Assembly (NCBI RefSeq): GCF_003129465.1
Contig: NZ_QFFF01000001.1
Coordinates: 2,527,501 to 2,591,500, forward strand
Direction of reading: 5' to 3'
DNA from: Sphingosinicella humi
GTDB lineage: Bacteria > Pseudomonadota > Alphaproteobacteria > Sphingomonadales > Sphingomonadaceae
Length of the DNA: 64,000 nucleotides
A program made the translations under genes and the position numbers. Positions 26,396-34,998 of this stretch are shown here, piece after piece (the first letter of the stretch is position 1; each line of letters starts with the position of its first letter). The notes under the pieces were generated by a model. The model did no database searches. It was not told where the DNA came from and saw nothing but the letters and a program-made list of their open reading frames with translations.

Positions 26396-26676
26396 GGGTT
26401 GAGCCTCCGGACGGTGTGCCGATCCTCGATGCCGATGCTGGCCGGATCGGCGGCGAGTTGGCGCCAGTTGGGATTCTCGGCAGTCATGATCCGCTCGATT
26501 GTCTGCAGGCGATCGTCGAGACGGCGAGCCATTTCATGCATGTCGTCGAGCAGCCGCTCGTCCTCGGCGGTGAGCGAGGCCGCGCTCTTGAGGCGCACGA
26601 CATAATGGAAGATCAGCCACGGCAGGCCGATGAACAGCATGCCGACGACGGCGATCGGGACGAGAACTTCTTCCAT
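26392..26676 (-). CDS. pspB: envelope stress response membrane protein PspB
   Basis: A 94-residue protein with N-terminal transmembrane helix (4-27) followed by HYVVRLKSAASLTAEDERLLDDMHEMARRLDDRLQTIERIM, the PspB coiled coil. It is slightly longer than the usual ~75 residues because of an extra C-terminal segment (from residue ~70). It is three bases downstream of pspA. Confidence 0.92.
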   Translation of the reverse strand: MEEVLVPIAVVGMLFIGLPWLIFHYVVRLKSAASLTAEDERLLDDMHEMARRLDDRLQTIERIMTAENPNWRQLAADPASIGIEDRHTVRRLNP

Positions 26677-26679
26677 CGG

Positions 26680-27354
26680 TCAGTCTTCCTTCTTCGCGGC
26701 GCGGGCTGCCTTCATCGCTTCAAGCTCGGCGTCGACCTTCTCGCTGTTCCTGAGCTCGGCAATCTCTTCCTCGAGCGTCTTCTGCGGAGCGCCCAGGCTC
26801 AGCGCGTCGGCATGGCCTTCGGCGAAGTCGACCCGGCGCTCCAGCACGTCGAAGCGCGAAAAGGCCTCGTCGACCTTCGGGCCGGCATACATTTCGCGCA
26901 TCCGGGCACGGTTCTGGGCACTTTCGAGGCGGCTCATGATCGCGTTCTGGCGGGTGCGAGCCTCGCGCAGCTTGGTTTGCAGCTTGGCAATGTCGCCCTC
27001 CGAAGCGCGCAGCGCGTCGTCCAGCACGGCGATCTCGGCCTTGAGGCCGTCGGCCATGTCGGCCGCCTTCTGCTTCTCGACGAGAGCGGCCTTGGCGAGG
27101 TCCTCACGGTCCTTGGAGAGGGCCAACTCGGCCTTCTCGGTCCAGCTTTCCTGGAGCTTCTCAAGCTTGGCGACCTGGCGGCGCATTTCCTTCTGGTCGG
27201 CGATCGTCCGGGCGGCGGAGGCGCGGACTTCGACCAGCGTCTCCTCCATCTCCATGATGATCATCCGGATCATCTTCGCCGGATCTTCCGCCTTGTCGAG
27301 CAAGTCGGTGAAGTTGGCGGCGATGATGTCGCGGGTCCGTGAGAAGATACCCAT
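26680..27354 (-). CDS. pspA: phage shock protein PspA
   Basis: A 224-residue PspA/Vipp1-family protein: amphipathic N-terminus MGIFSRTRDIIAANFTDLLDKAEDPAKMI, then long coiled coils throughout. It binds stressed membranes as oligomers and, when unstressed, inhibits the enhancer-binding protein PspF. The operon continues into pspB and pspC. It is probably transcribed from the sigma-54 site at 27626-27642. Confidence 0.96.
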   Translation of the reverse strand: MGIFSRTRDIIAANFTDLLDKAEDPAKMIRMIIMEMEETLVEVRASAARTIADQKEMRRQVAKLEKLQESWTEKAELALSKDREDLAKAALVEKQKAADMADGLKAEIAVLDDALRASEGDIAKLQTKLREARTRQNAIMSRLESAQNRARMREMYAGPKVDEAFSRFDVLERRVDFAEGHADALSLGAPQKTLEEEIAELRNSEKVDAELEAMKAARAAKKED

Positions 27355-27408
27355 GGGTTTAAGAACTCCTTTTATGTCGCTGTCGACGCCGGACTATCAT
27401 AGCACCAT

Positions 27409-27567
27409 TCAGGCCAGGACTTCATGCGAAAGCGGAGCGTCGGCAGCCTGGGCGGGCGCGGTTTCAAGCGCGCGGGCCGGAGCGACGGCAGCGCCGACGG
27501 AGACGGTGCTGAGCAGGAGGGCGCCGATGATGGAGGCGGCGATGTTCTTCATGTCTTGGTTGAGCAT
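27409..27567 (-). CDS. small exported protein heading the psp operon, unknown
   Basis: A 52-residue product, mostly signal peptide: MLNQDMKNIAASIIGALLLSTVSVGAAVAPARA, then a short mature tail of about 20 residues. GGGAG stands seven bases before ATG 27567. The gene lies between the sigma-54 promoter and pspA (54 bases to pspA), so it should be expressed whenever the psp genes are. No known function. Confidence 0.7.
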   Translation of the reverse strand: MLNQDMKNIAASIIGALLLSTVSVGAAVAPARALETAPAQAADAPLSHEVLA

Positions 27568-27625
27568 ATTCTTACTCCCTGAACCGGGTTGATCCGATCC
27601 GCTCTGTGGCGGTTGCCCAATCCTT

Positions 27626-27642
27626 TGCAGCCCCCGTGCCAA
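27626..27642 (-). promoter_or_regulatory. sigma-54 (RpoN) promoter of the psp operon
   Basis: Read on the minus strand, TTGGCACGGGGGCTGCA matches the consensus YTGGCACGrNNNTTGCW at all but one position, with the invariant GG and GC 12 bases apart. It is about 60 bases upstream of the 52-residue gene and lies between the psp genes and divergent pspF, exactly where PspF-activated promoters are found. Confidence 0.85.
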
Positions 27643-27714
27643 CTTTACGGATAGGCAGAAATCCGCCAAAAATGAGCCTCAAGCAGCATATTTCGCTTGC
27701 CAATAGGTGGCGAT

Positions 27715-28791
27715 ATGTCCCAATTGTTGGGAATGGAGCGCAACACCCAACTGGTCGGCCAGTCCTCGTCCTTTCTCGACGCGATCGAGCGCGCGAGCCG
27801 GGCCGCGCCGCTGGACCGGCCCGTGCTCGTCATTGGCGAACGGGGCACCGGCAAGGAGTTGGTCGCCGAGCGGCTTCATCGTCTGTCGTCGCGGTGGGAC
27901 GGGCCGCTCGTCATCATGAACTGCGCGGCTCTTCCGGAAACGCTGATCGAGGCCGAACTGTTCGGTCATGAGGCCGGCGCCTTCACCGGGGCCACCAAGG
28001 CGCGGCCGGGCCGGTTCGAAGAGGCTGATAGCGGAACCCTGTTCCTCGACGAGCTCGGAACGCTGTCGAAGCCGGCGCAGGACCGGCTGCTCCGCGCCAT
28101 CGAATATGGCGAAGTGACGCGGATCGGCTCCAACAGGCCGCTCGAGGTCGACGTCCGCATCGTCGCCGCCACCAACGAGAATCTGCCGAGGGCGGTGGAA
28201 GAAGGACGGTTCCGCGCCGACCTGCTCGACCGGCTGTCCTTCGAAGTCGTGACCTTGCCGCCGCTCCGCCGCCGCACCAGCGACATACCCGTGCTCGCCG
28301 ATCATTTCGCCAGGCGGATGGCGTTGGAACTGGAGTGGAACCAGTGGCCCGGCTTCAGCGCCGCCGCCGCTGCTCGGCTGCTTTCCTATGATTGGCCCGG
28401 CAATGTCCGCGAGTTGCGGAACGTCGTGGAGCGGGCCGTGTACCGATGGGAGGATTCGGAACGCCCCGTCGATGCGGTTCAGTTCGATCCGTTCGAGTCA
28501 CCGTGGCGCCCGATTGGCGAAGTCACGGCCGCCTCAGCCGCGAGTGAGCAGCAAAGCGCGATGGCCACGGCAACCGCCCCGGCGTCCGCTTCACCGGCTC
28601 ACGATCCCCTGAGCTGTGCCGACTTCCGCCTGGCCGTGGCGGAATATGAAAAGGCCATTTTGAAGTCCGCGCTGGAAAGATGCCGCTGGAACCAGCGCGC
28701 GGCGGCGGCGGCGCTTCAGCTCAGCTACGATCAGCTTCGTCATGCCATGAAGAGACATGGCGTCATCGGCGGTGAGCGACAGTCGGCCTGA
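27715..28791 (+). CDS. pspF: phage shock operon transcriptional activator PspF
   Basis: A 358-residue sigma-54 enhancer-binding protein. The AAA+ domain carries Walker A GERGTGKE (41-48), the sigma-54 contact loop GAFTGA (88-93) and Walker B GTLFLDE (107-113). There is no N-terminal receiver domain, as expected for PspF. The C-terminal Fis-type helix-turn-helix is RCRWNQRAAAAALQLSYDQLRHAMKR. An Ala/Ser-rich linker (~265-300) separates the two. ATG 27715 follows AGGTGG. It is divergent from its target operon. Confidence 0.93.
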   Translation: MSQLLGMERNTQLVGQSSSFLDAIERASRAAPLDRPVLVIGERGTGKELVAERLHRLSSRWDGPLVIMNCAALPETLIEAELFGHEAGAFTGATKARPGRFEEADSGTLFLDELGTLSKPAQDRLLRAIEYGEVTRIGSNRPLEVDVRIVAATNENLPRAVEEGRFRADLLDRLSFEVVTLPPLRRRTSDIPVLADHFARRMALELEWNQWPGFSAAAAARLLSYDWPGNVRELRNVVERAVYRWEDSERPVDAVQFDPFESPWRPIGEVTAASAASEQQSAMATATAPASASPAHDPLSCADFRLAVAEYEKAILKSALERCRWNQRAAAAALQLSYDQLRHAMKRHGVIGGERQSA

Positions 28792-28925
28792 AGGTGCCGC
28801 TTAATCGACGCACTTGATCGAAAGCGAAATGACTTTCGTCGAAATCGTCACGGTCCAACCTCCACTGATACTTATCTATAGCGTGTCGGGCCAGGTGAAG
28901 GGTCCGGCGTATCGAGGAGGATGTG

Positions 28926-29474
28926 ATGATTGGCAAATTCCTCTCCGCGACCGCGCTGCTCGTGGTCGCCGGTCCCGCCGTTGCTGCCGTAACCGTCGTT
29001 GGGGAAAGCGCTGCCCAGTCCTGCTACCAGGCTGCCGCCTCGACGGTGCTGCTTCGTGACGATATCGGCGTTTGCGACCGGGCGCTAAGCGAAGAGGCGC
29101 TGACCCCCTATGAGGAAGTGGCGACACTGGTGAACCGCGGCATATTGAAGCTGAGGGACGGCCGGACGGATTCCGCGATAACGGATTTCGACGCCGCCAT
29201 TGCGCGGGACCCGAACCAGGCCGAGGCCTACCTCAACAAGGGCGTCGCACTGTCGAAGAAGGACGGATGGGCCAATGCCCTGCCACTCTTCACGCTGGCG
29301 ATCGAGAAGAAGACTTCCAAGCCGGCGCTGGCCTATTTCGGACGCGGCATGGCTCATGAGATAACAGGTGACGTTCGTTCCGCCTACAACGACTATAAGA
29401 TGGCGAGCACGCTCGAGCCCACCTGGGATCGACCGCTCCAGGAATTGTCGCGCTTCATCGTGAAGCGCAACTGA
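28926..29474 (+). CDS. exported tetratricopeptide repeat protein
   Basis: A 182-residue protein with a signal peptide (1-21, AVA|AVT) and about three TPR-like helical pairs (ALVNRGILKLRDGRTDSAITDFDAAIARDPNQ; AEAYLNKGVALSKKDGWANALPLFTLAIEKK; ALAYFGRGMAHEITGDVRSAYNDYKMASTLEP). TPRs mediate protein contacts, and the partner is unknown. GAGGAGG is five bases before ATG 28926. A strong terminator follows. Confidence 0.85.
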   Translation: MIGKFLSATALLVVAGPAVAAVTVVGESAAQSCYQAAASTVLLRDDIGVCDRALSEEALTPYEEVATLVNRGILKLRDGRTDSAITDFDAAIARDPNQAEAYLNKGVALSKKDGWANALPLFTLAIEKKTSKPALAYFGRGMAHEITGDVRSAYNDYKMASTLEPTWDRPLQELSRFIVKRN

Positions 29475-29546
29475 CCGGGCGGCCTTCGGATCAAGCCGGT
29501 CCCGGCGTAAGCGCGGGACCGGAAGAGGGCGCTGTGTGCGCCGTGC

Positions 29547-29567
29547 GGCCTCTGCGGAGGCCTTTTT
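29547..29567 (+). terminator. rho-independent terminator after the TPR gene
   Basis: A 6-bp stem GGCCTC/GAGGCC with loop TGCG, followed by five Ts. It lies in the 192-base gap before sodB. Confidence 0.8.
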
Positions 29568-29666
29568 CTGGCTAATCGAGCCCGTTCCCGCGCCTGATCG
29601 AAAAATATTTGCCCCTTTTTGCCGCCATGGCGTTAGCTGCCTGTAGCCAATAACAGGAGACACACC

Positions 29667-30278
29667 ATGGCTTTCACGCTTCCACCGTTGTCGTACGCCT
29701 TTGATGCGCTCGAGCCGACGATCGACGCGCAGACGATGCAGCTGCACCACGACAAGCATCATCAAGCCTATGTCGACAAGCTGAACGAAGGCGTGTCTGA
29801 GGATTCGAGCCTGCAGGGCAAGAGCCTGGAGGATATCCTTTCCAACATCTCGTCCGCGTCGAAGAAGGTGCGCAACAATGGCGGCGGTCATTGGAACCAC
29901 AGCTTTTTCTGGGAGATCATGGGTCCGAACGGCGGTCGCCCGTCAGGCCGGCTGGCCGAGACGATCGACCAGACCTTCGGTTCGTTCGACGACCTCAAGA
30001 CCAAGTTCAACGAGGCCGGCGTCGGCCAGTTCGGCTCCGGCTGGGTATGGCTGATCGTCAACCAGAGCGGCAAGCTGGAAGTGACCGCGACTCCCAATCA
30101 GGACAATCCGCTGATGGACGACGCACCGGTGAAGGGCACGCCCATCCTCGGCAACGACGTCTGGGAGCACGCCTATTATCTCAAATACAACAACCGCCGG
30201 CCGGATTATCTGAAGGCCTGGTGGGACGTGGTGAACTGGGCCAAGGTCGACGAGCATTTCGCCAAGGCGGTGGGCTGA
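29667..30278 (+). CDS. sodB: superoxide dismutase (Fe/Mn type)
   Basis: A 203-residue enzyme converting superoxide to peroxide. Metal ligands are His27, His78 (GGGHWNHSFFW), Asp164 and His168 (DVWEHAYYLKY). The Gln-containing motif before GSGWVWL (AGVGQFGSGW) points to the iron form, though metal choice cannot be proven from sequence. A good GGAGA-type ribosome site precedes the ATG. Confidence 0.95.
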   Translation: MAFTLPPLSYAFDALEPTIDAQTMQLHHDKHHQAYVDKLNEGVSEDSSLQGKSLEDILSNISSASKKVRNNGGGHWNHSFFWEIMGPNGGRPSGRLAETIDQTFGSFDDLKTKFNEAGVGQFGSGWVWLIVNQSGKLEVTATPNQDNPLMDDAPVKGTPILGNDVWEHAYYLKYNNRRPDYLKAWWDVVNWAKVDEHFAKAVG

Positions 30279-30303
30279 CCCTTATTGGCTGACTGACTCG
30301 CAC

Positions 30304-30386
30304 CGTCTTTGCGAGCGGAGCGAAGCAATCCAGATACGCGCCGAGCTGTTCTGGATTGCTTCGTCGCCACGCTCCTCGCAATGACG
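30304..30386. repeat. palindromic intergenic repeat, family A (copy 2)
   Basis: An 83-base imperfect palindrome, second copy of the element at 2539-2622. The inner arms GCGAAGCAATCCAG / CTGGATTGCTTCG are identical to copy 1, while the loop differs. As with copy 1, it separates convergent genes (sodB and the ABC permease). Confidence 0.8.
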
Positions 30387-30396
30387 AATTCAGCTA

Positions 30397-31167
30397 TCAG
30401 CTCTTCAGGCGATAGCCTGTCTTAAAGATCCAGGCGACGATGCCGAGGCAGAGGAAGAAGAAGGCGAGGGTCGCGGCGAGGCTGACCCCTACTGCCACGT
30501 CCGACGTGTCGTAGAAGCTCCAGCGGAAACCGCTGATGAGGTAGACGACCGGGTTGAACAGGGAGATCGTCCGCCACGGCTCGGGCAGCATGTCGATCGA
30601 GTAGAAAGCGCCGCCCAGGAAGGTGAGGGGCGTCACCAGCAGCATCGGGATGAAGTTGAGCTGCTCGAAGCTCTTCGCCCAGATGCCGATGATGAAGCCG
30701 AACAGGCTGAAGGTCGTCGCGATCAGCAGCAGGAACGTGATCATCCAGCCCGGATGCTGTATCTGGATTGGCACGAACAGGCTCGCCGTCGCCAGGATGA
30801 TGAGGCCGAGCACGATCGACTTCGTCGCGGCCGCGCCGACATAGGCGGTGACGATCTCCAGCGTCGAGACCGGGGCTGAGAGGATTTCGTAGATCGTGCC
30901 GGTAAACTTCGGAAAATAAATGCCGAAACTGGCGTTGAAGATGCTCTGCGTGAAGAGCGAGAGCATGATGAGCCCGGGCACGATGAAGGCGCCATAGTCG
31001 ACGCCACCGACCTCCGACATTCGCGAGCCGATCGCCGATCCGAAGACGATGAAGTAGAGCGACGTGGTGATGACCGGCGTGACGATGCTCTGCAGCCAGG
31101 TGCGCAGCGCCCGCGCCATCTCGAAGCGGTAGATGGCCCAGACGCCATAGCCGTTGAATGCGCTCAT
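30397..31167 (-). CDS. ABC-2 type transporter permease
   Basis: A 256-residue membrane protein with six predicted helices and the ABC-2 signatures [39 protein letters not shown] and [21 protein letters not shown]. It pairs with the ATPase just upstream, with which it shares a base (TGATG). The pair is a small exporter of the NodJ/YadH-type group; the cargo is unknown. ATG 31167 was preferred to an arginine-rich in-frame extension that overlaps the ATPase gene. Confidence 0.9.
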   Translation of the reverse strand: MSAFNGYGVWAIYRFEMARALRTWLQSIVTPVITTSLYFIVFGSAIGSRMSEVGGVDYGAFIVPGLIMLSLFTQSIFNASFGIYFPKFTGTIYEILSAPVSTLEIVTAYVGAAATKSIVLGLIILATASLFVPIQIQHPGWMITFLLLIATTFSLFGFIIGIWAKSFEQLNFIPMLLVTPLTFLGGAFYSIDMLPEPWRTISLFNPVVYLISGFRWSFYDTSDVAVGVSLAATLAFFFLCLGIVAWIFKTGYRLKS

Positions 31168-32102
31168 CAGGCGGCGTCCTTCCGCTGGCTCACCAGCCCG
31201 ACGAAAATCTCTTCCAGCGAGCTTTCGCGGGTGTGGAGGTCCTTCAAGCCGATGCCGAGGTCCGTCATCCGCTTCAGGAGCGAGGGAATGCCGGTTCGCT
31301 CGGCATTGGCGTCGAACGTCATCTCCAGCTCGTTTCCGTCCGCCTTCAGCTCCAGTGGCCATTCGTCAAGCTCCGGCGGGACCGCCGTCATCGGCTCGGC
31401 GAGGACGAGGGTGAGCTGCTTCTTGCCGAGCTTCTTCATCAGCTCGGTCTTCTCCTCGACCAGGATGAGCTCGCCCCGGCTGATGACGCCCACCCGGTCG
31501 GCCATTTCCTCGGCCTCCTCGATATAGTGGGTGGTGAGGATGATGGTGACGCCGCGCTCGCGAAGCCCCCTCACCAGCTCCCACATGTCGCGGCGGAGTT
31601 CGACGTCGACACCGGCGGTGGGCTCGTCGAGGAACAGGATCTCGGGCTCGTGGGAGAGCGCCTTGGCGATCATCACCCGGCGCTTCATGCCGCCGGATAG
31701 CTCGATGATCTTCGACTGGCGCTTCTCCCAAAGCGATAGGTCCTTCAGGACCTTTTCGATATGGTCGGGGTTCGGCGGCAGCCCGAACAGGCCGCGGCTG
31801 AAGGTGACGGTCGCCCAAACGGTCTCGAAGGCGTCGGTGGTCAGCTCCTGGGGCACGAGGCCGATCTTGGAGCGCGCCCGCTTATACTCGGTCTTAATGT
31901 CGTGGCCGTCCGCCTTCACCTCGCCCGAGGTCGGAGTGACGATGCCGCAGATGATGCTGATGAGGGTCGTCTTGCCGGCGCCGTTCGGCCCTAGCAGCGC
32001 GAAGATCTCGCCCCTGCGGATGTCGAGATTGACGTCCTTCAGCGCCTCGAGGCCGGAGGCGTAGCGCTTGGTGAGATGGGAGACGGAAATGACGGACGAC
32101 AT
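31167..32102 (-). CDS. ABC transporter ATP-binding protein
   Basis: A 311-residue ATPase with Walker [11 protein letters not shown]-loop LVPQELTT, signature LSGGMKRR, Walker [10 protein letters not shown]-loop TTHY, and a C-terminal regulatory extension (~80 residues) typical of the CcmA/YadG-type exporters. ATG 32102 ([14 protein letters not shown]) fits the family. A TTG 15 bases upstream is possible. Confidence 0.93.
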   Translation of the reverse strand: MSSVISVSHLTKRYASGLEALKDVNLDIRRGEIFALLGPNGAGKTTLISIICGIVTPTSGEVKADGHDIKTEYKRARSKIGLVPQELTTDAFETVWATVTFSRGLFGLPPNPDHIEKVLKDLSLWEKRQSKIIELSGGMKRRVMIAKALSHEPEILFLDEPTAGVDVELRRDMWELVRGLRERGVTIILTTHYIEEAEEMADRVGVISRGELILVEEKTELMKKLGKKQLTLVLAEPMTAVPPELDEWPLELKADGNELEMTFDANAERTGIPSLLKRMTDLGIGLKDLHTRESSLEEIFVGLVSQRKDAA

Positions 32103-32129
32103 ATGATTTGCCCCCAACTGTCGCCGGTT

Positions 32130-32735
32130 TCAGCCCTGCGGCGGAATGGGCGGCTCTTCCTTGGCCTCGGTCACGCTGAAGCCGTGGCGAAGCAGCATCG
32201 GGATATTGGCCATGGCAAAGGCCATAGACAGCGCGGTGACGCCCCAGACCTTGACCGTCAGCCAGGTCTCGAAGCTGAGCCAGGCGCGCAGACCCTCGTT
32301 GAGCACCGCCATCGCGGCGAAGAAGATGGCCCAATTGCGCGAAAGCTTGAGCCAGCCGGTCTCGTTCAGTCCCTCGAAGATCGGGCCGAACACGTAGCGT
32401 AGCAGCGGCTTTTTCGCTGCCAGGCCGGCGAACAGGAGCAGCGCGAATCCGGCATAGATGATGGTCGGCTTCAGCTGAATGAAGCGCGGATCGTTGAGGT
32501 ACAGGGTGAGACCGCCGAAACCGACGACGAGAATGGCCGACATCCACGTCATCGGCGACACCCGCTTCAGCACGGCCAGCGAGACGACGAGGGCGACGAC
32601 GATCGCCACCATGAACACCGCCGTGCTCACGAAGATGCCGGTCAGCTTGTAGGCGATGAAGAAGGCGAGCAGCGGTCCGAAATCGAGCGCGAAGCTGAGG
32701 GCGCCGTGCGGCTTGGTTTTGGGGGTGTCGGTCAC
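32130..32735 (-). CDS. yciB: YciB/IspZ inner membrane septation protein
   Basis: A 201-residue protein with five or six helices and family motifs LDFGPLLAFFIAYKLTGIF, FGGLTLYLNDPRFIQLKPTIIY and GLNETGWLKLSRNWAIFF. Members take part in septation and envelope synthesis. Start GTG 32735 overlaps the ftsY stop (GTGA), so the two are co-translated. Confidence 0.92.
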   Translation of the reverse strand: MTDTPKTKPHGALSFALDFGPLLAFFIAYKLTGIFVSTAVFMVAIVVALVVSLAVLKRVSPMTWMSAILVVGFGGLTLYLNDPRFIQLKPTIIYAGFALLLFAGLAAKKPLLRYVFGPIFEGLNETGWLKLSRNWAIFFAAMAVLNEGLRAWLSFETWLTVKVWGVTALSMAFAMANIPMLLRHGFSVTEAKEEPPIPPQG

Positions 32736-33670
32736 GCTTCACTCTTTTGCGGAGCGCCGGCGATGGCGCGGGCGGCCTCCTCTGGGTCGAACGGGCGCAG
32801 GTCGTCAATGCCTTCGCCGACACCGATGGCGTGGATCGGCAGGCCATATTGCTCGGCCGCCGCGACCAGGACGCCGCCCCGCGCGGTGCCGTCGAGCTTG
32901 GTCATGACGAGGCCGGTGACACCCGCCACCTCCTTGAAAACCTCAATCTGGCTGAGCGCATTCTGCCCGGTCGTCGCATCGAGGACCAGCACGACGTTGT
33001 GCGGCGCCGCCGGATTGAGGCGGCCAAGGACGCGCCGGATCTTGGCGAGCTCGTCCATCAGGCCCTTCTTGTTCTGAAGACGCCCGGCGGTGTCGACGAT
33101 GAGGACGTCGATGCCCTCGGCGGTCGCCTTCTTGACCCCATCGAAGACGATGGCGGAAGGATCGCCGCCTTCGGGCCCGGTGATGATCGGCACGCCGATC
33201 CGCTCGGCCCAGACCTTGAGCTGGCCGATGGCCGCGGCGCGAAAGGTGTCGCCGGCGGCGAGCAGGACGCCGTAATCCTGCTCCAGGAACAGGTGGGCGA
33301 GCTTGGCGATGGTGGTGGTCTTGCCCGATCCGTTGACGCCGACGACCAGGATCACCTGCGGCCGCGGAAAGGCGTCGATCTCCAGCGGCGTCGCCACCGG
33401 CGCCAATATCTTGGCAAGTTCCTCGGCGACGACCTCGCGCACGCCGGCCTCGGTCAGGCCGCGCTCGTACCGCTCGCTCGCCAGGCGGTCGCGAACCTTG
33501 GCCGCCGTTGCCGGCCCGAGGTCCGAGGCGATCAGCGCTTCCTCGATCTCGTCGAGAGTCGCCTCGTCGAGCACGGCCTTGGTGAACAGGCCGGTGAGAT
33601 TGTCCCCCAGCCTGTCCGAAGTCTTCTTGAACCCGCCGCGCAGCCGCTCGAGCCAGGGAGTCTCGCTCAA
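32732..33670 (-). CDS. ftsY: signal recognition particle receptor FtsY
   Basis: A 312-residue SRP-family GTPase: N domain (~20-95), then G domain with G1 GVNGSGKTTT, the DTAGRLQNK motif, TKLDGTARGG and the C-terminal GVGEGIDDLRPF. It lacks the long acidic A domain of E. coli FtsY. Its partner Ffh is at 37705. Start is TTG 33670, overlapping the mtaB stop (TTGA). Confidence 0.96.
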   Translation of the reverse strand: MSETPWLERLRGGFKKTSDRLGDNLTGLFTKAVLDEATLDEIEEALIASDLGPATAAKVRDRLASERYERGLTEAGVREVVAEELAKILAPVATPLEIDAFPRPQVILVVGVNGSGKTTTIAKLAHLFLEQDYGVLLAAGDTFRAAAIGQLKVWAERIGVPIITGPEGGDPSAIVFDGVKKATAEGIDVLIVDTAGRLQNKKGLMDELAKIRRVLGRLNPAAPHNVVLVLDATTGQNALSQIEVFKEVAGVTGLVMTKLDGTARGGVLVAAAEQYGLPIHAIGVGEGIDDLRPFDPEEAARAIAGAPQKSEA

Positions 33671-34998
33671 GCCGCTTCTCCGATCAAAATGTCGCCGTGC
33701 ACGGCAGCTATTCTCGCTTTCACAATCATTCCAGTCTCGTTCGTGCCAAGCGACGAACGAAATTTCGTCACGCGCACGGACGCGAAGTTTTCGGCATGGC
33801 CCAAACCGTCGCGTTCAACGAGCACATTTTGCGTGGTTCCGACCAGACCCTGAAGCCACAGGGCCTTCCGCCGCGCGGTCGCCTCGCGAAGCCGTCGCGC
33901 CCGTTCCTTGATCGCCGCATGCGGCACCTGCGGCATGCGGGCGGCGGGCGTGCCCTTCTTGGGCGAATAGGGGAAGATGTGGCCCATCACGATGTCGCAT
34001 TCGTCGACGAGGCGAAGGCTGTTCTCGGCCATCTCCTCCGTCTCCGTCGGAAAGCCGGCGATGATGTCGGCACCGATGGCGATCTCCGGACGCCTCGCCC
34101 TCAGCCGCGCCACGGTCTCGACCGCCTGGGTGCGGCTGTGGCGGCGCTTCATGCGCTTCAGGATCATGTCGTCGCCCGCCTGAAAGCTCATATGGAGGTG
34201 GGGCATGAACCGCGGTTCGCCGACGATGATCTCCTCCAGCCGCTCGTCGATCTCGACGCTGTCGAGCGAGGAGAGGCGGAGGCGGGGGAGGGCGGGGACG
34301 TACTTCAATATCCGCTCGATAAGCTGCCCCAAGGACGGGCGGCCGGGGAGATCGGGGCCGTAGCTGGTGACGTCGACTCCGGTCAGCACGATTTCCTTGT
34401 GGCCCTCGTCGACCAGCGCCTTGATCTTGTCGACGACCAGCCCCGCCGGCACCGAGCGGCTGTTTCCGCGGCCGTAGGGGATGATGCAGAAGGTGCAGCG
34501 ATGGTCGCAGCCATTCTGCACCTCGACGAAGGCGCGAGTGCGCTCCGAAAAGCCGGTGACGAGATGCGGCGCCGTCTCGCGCACCGCCATGATATCGGAG
34601 ACGCGGACGTCGGCCGGTGCGGGAAACAGGAACCCGTTCGTCCCGAGCGCAGTCGAGGGGCGCACCTCAGCGTCCGTGCCGCGCGCCTCGACTTCGCTCG
34701 GCACGAACGATTCTGGGTCCAGCTTCTCGGTGTTTCCCAGCACACGCTCCACTTCGGGCATGCGGGCGAAGGTCTCAGGCTCCACCTGCGCCGCGCAGCC
34801 TGTCACGAACACGCGTGCGTTCGGCCGCTCGCGCTTGGCCTTGCGAATGGCCTGGCGGGTCTGGCGCACCGCTTCGTTGGTGACGGCGCAGCTGTTGACG
34901 ATGATGAGGTCCTCCTCGCCGGCGGCGAGGAGGCGCATGGACTCGCTCTCGGCGGCATTGAGGCGGCAACCCAGCGTGATGACCTCCGGGCCGCTCAT
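33667..34998 (-). CDS. mtaB: tRNA threonylcarbamoyladenosine methylthiotransferase MtaB, with repeat-encoded insertion
   Basis: A 443-residue radical-SAM enzyme that methylthiolates t6A37 in tRNAs. The N-terminal cluster ligands are Cys11, Cys37 and Cys68; the SAM cluster is Cys164-x3-Cys168-x2-Cys171 (NGCDHRCTFC); a TRAM-like domain ends the protein. Two unusual segments are read from palindromic repeats: residues ~97-122 and ~414-421. They fall between the methylthiotransferase and radical-SAM domains and in the C-terminal domain, so activity may survive. It overlaps dapF and ftsY by four bases each. Confidence 0.9.
   Translation of the reverse strand: MSGPEVITLGCRLNAAESESMRLLAAGEEDLIIVNSCAVTNEAVRQTRQAIRKAKRERPNARVFVTGCAAQVEPETFARMPEVERVLGNTEKLDPESFVPSEVEARGTDAEVRPSTALGTNGFLFPAPADVRVSDIMAVRETAPHLVTGFSERTRAFVEVQNGCDHRCTFCIIPYGRGNSRSVPAGLVVDKIKALVDEGHKEIVLTGVDVTSYGPDLPGRPSLGQLIERILKYVPALPRLRLSSLDSVEIDERLEEIIVGEPRFMPHLHMSFQAGDDMILKRMKRRHSRTQAVETVARLRARRPEIAIGADIIAGFPTETEEMAENSLRLVDECDIVMGHIFPYSPKKGTPAARMPQVPHAAIKERARRLREATARRKALWLQGLVGTTQNVLVERDGLGHAENFASVRVTKFRSSLGTNETGMIVKARIAAVHGDILIGEAA
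33738..33759. repeat. possible remnant of palindromic repeat family B inside mtaB
   Basis: A 22-base palindrome, arms CGTTCGT / ACGAACG around GCCAAGCG, lies in frame near the 3' end of mtaB and encodes RSSLGTNE. The outer ends match those of the element at 34635-34709, as if the middle had been deleted. The short length makes chance similarity possible. Confidence 0.5.
34635..34709. repeat. palindromic repeat family B inserted in the mtaB reading frame
   Basis: A 75-base element (25 codons) with ~29-base inverted arms: CGTTCGTCCCGAGCGCAGTC at one end and, reading inward from the other, CGTTCGTGCCGAGCGAAGTC. It keeps the frame and adds about 25 residues (VPSEVEARGTDAEVR, then PSTALGTNG) to MtaB. 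An intergenic relative is at 57932-57995. Confidence 0.85.
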
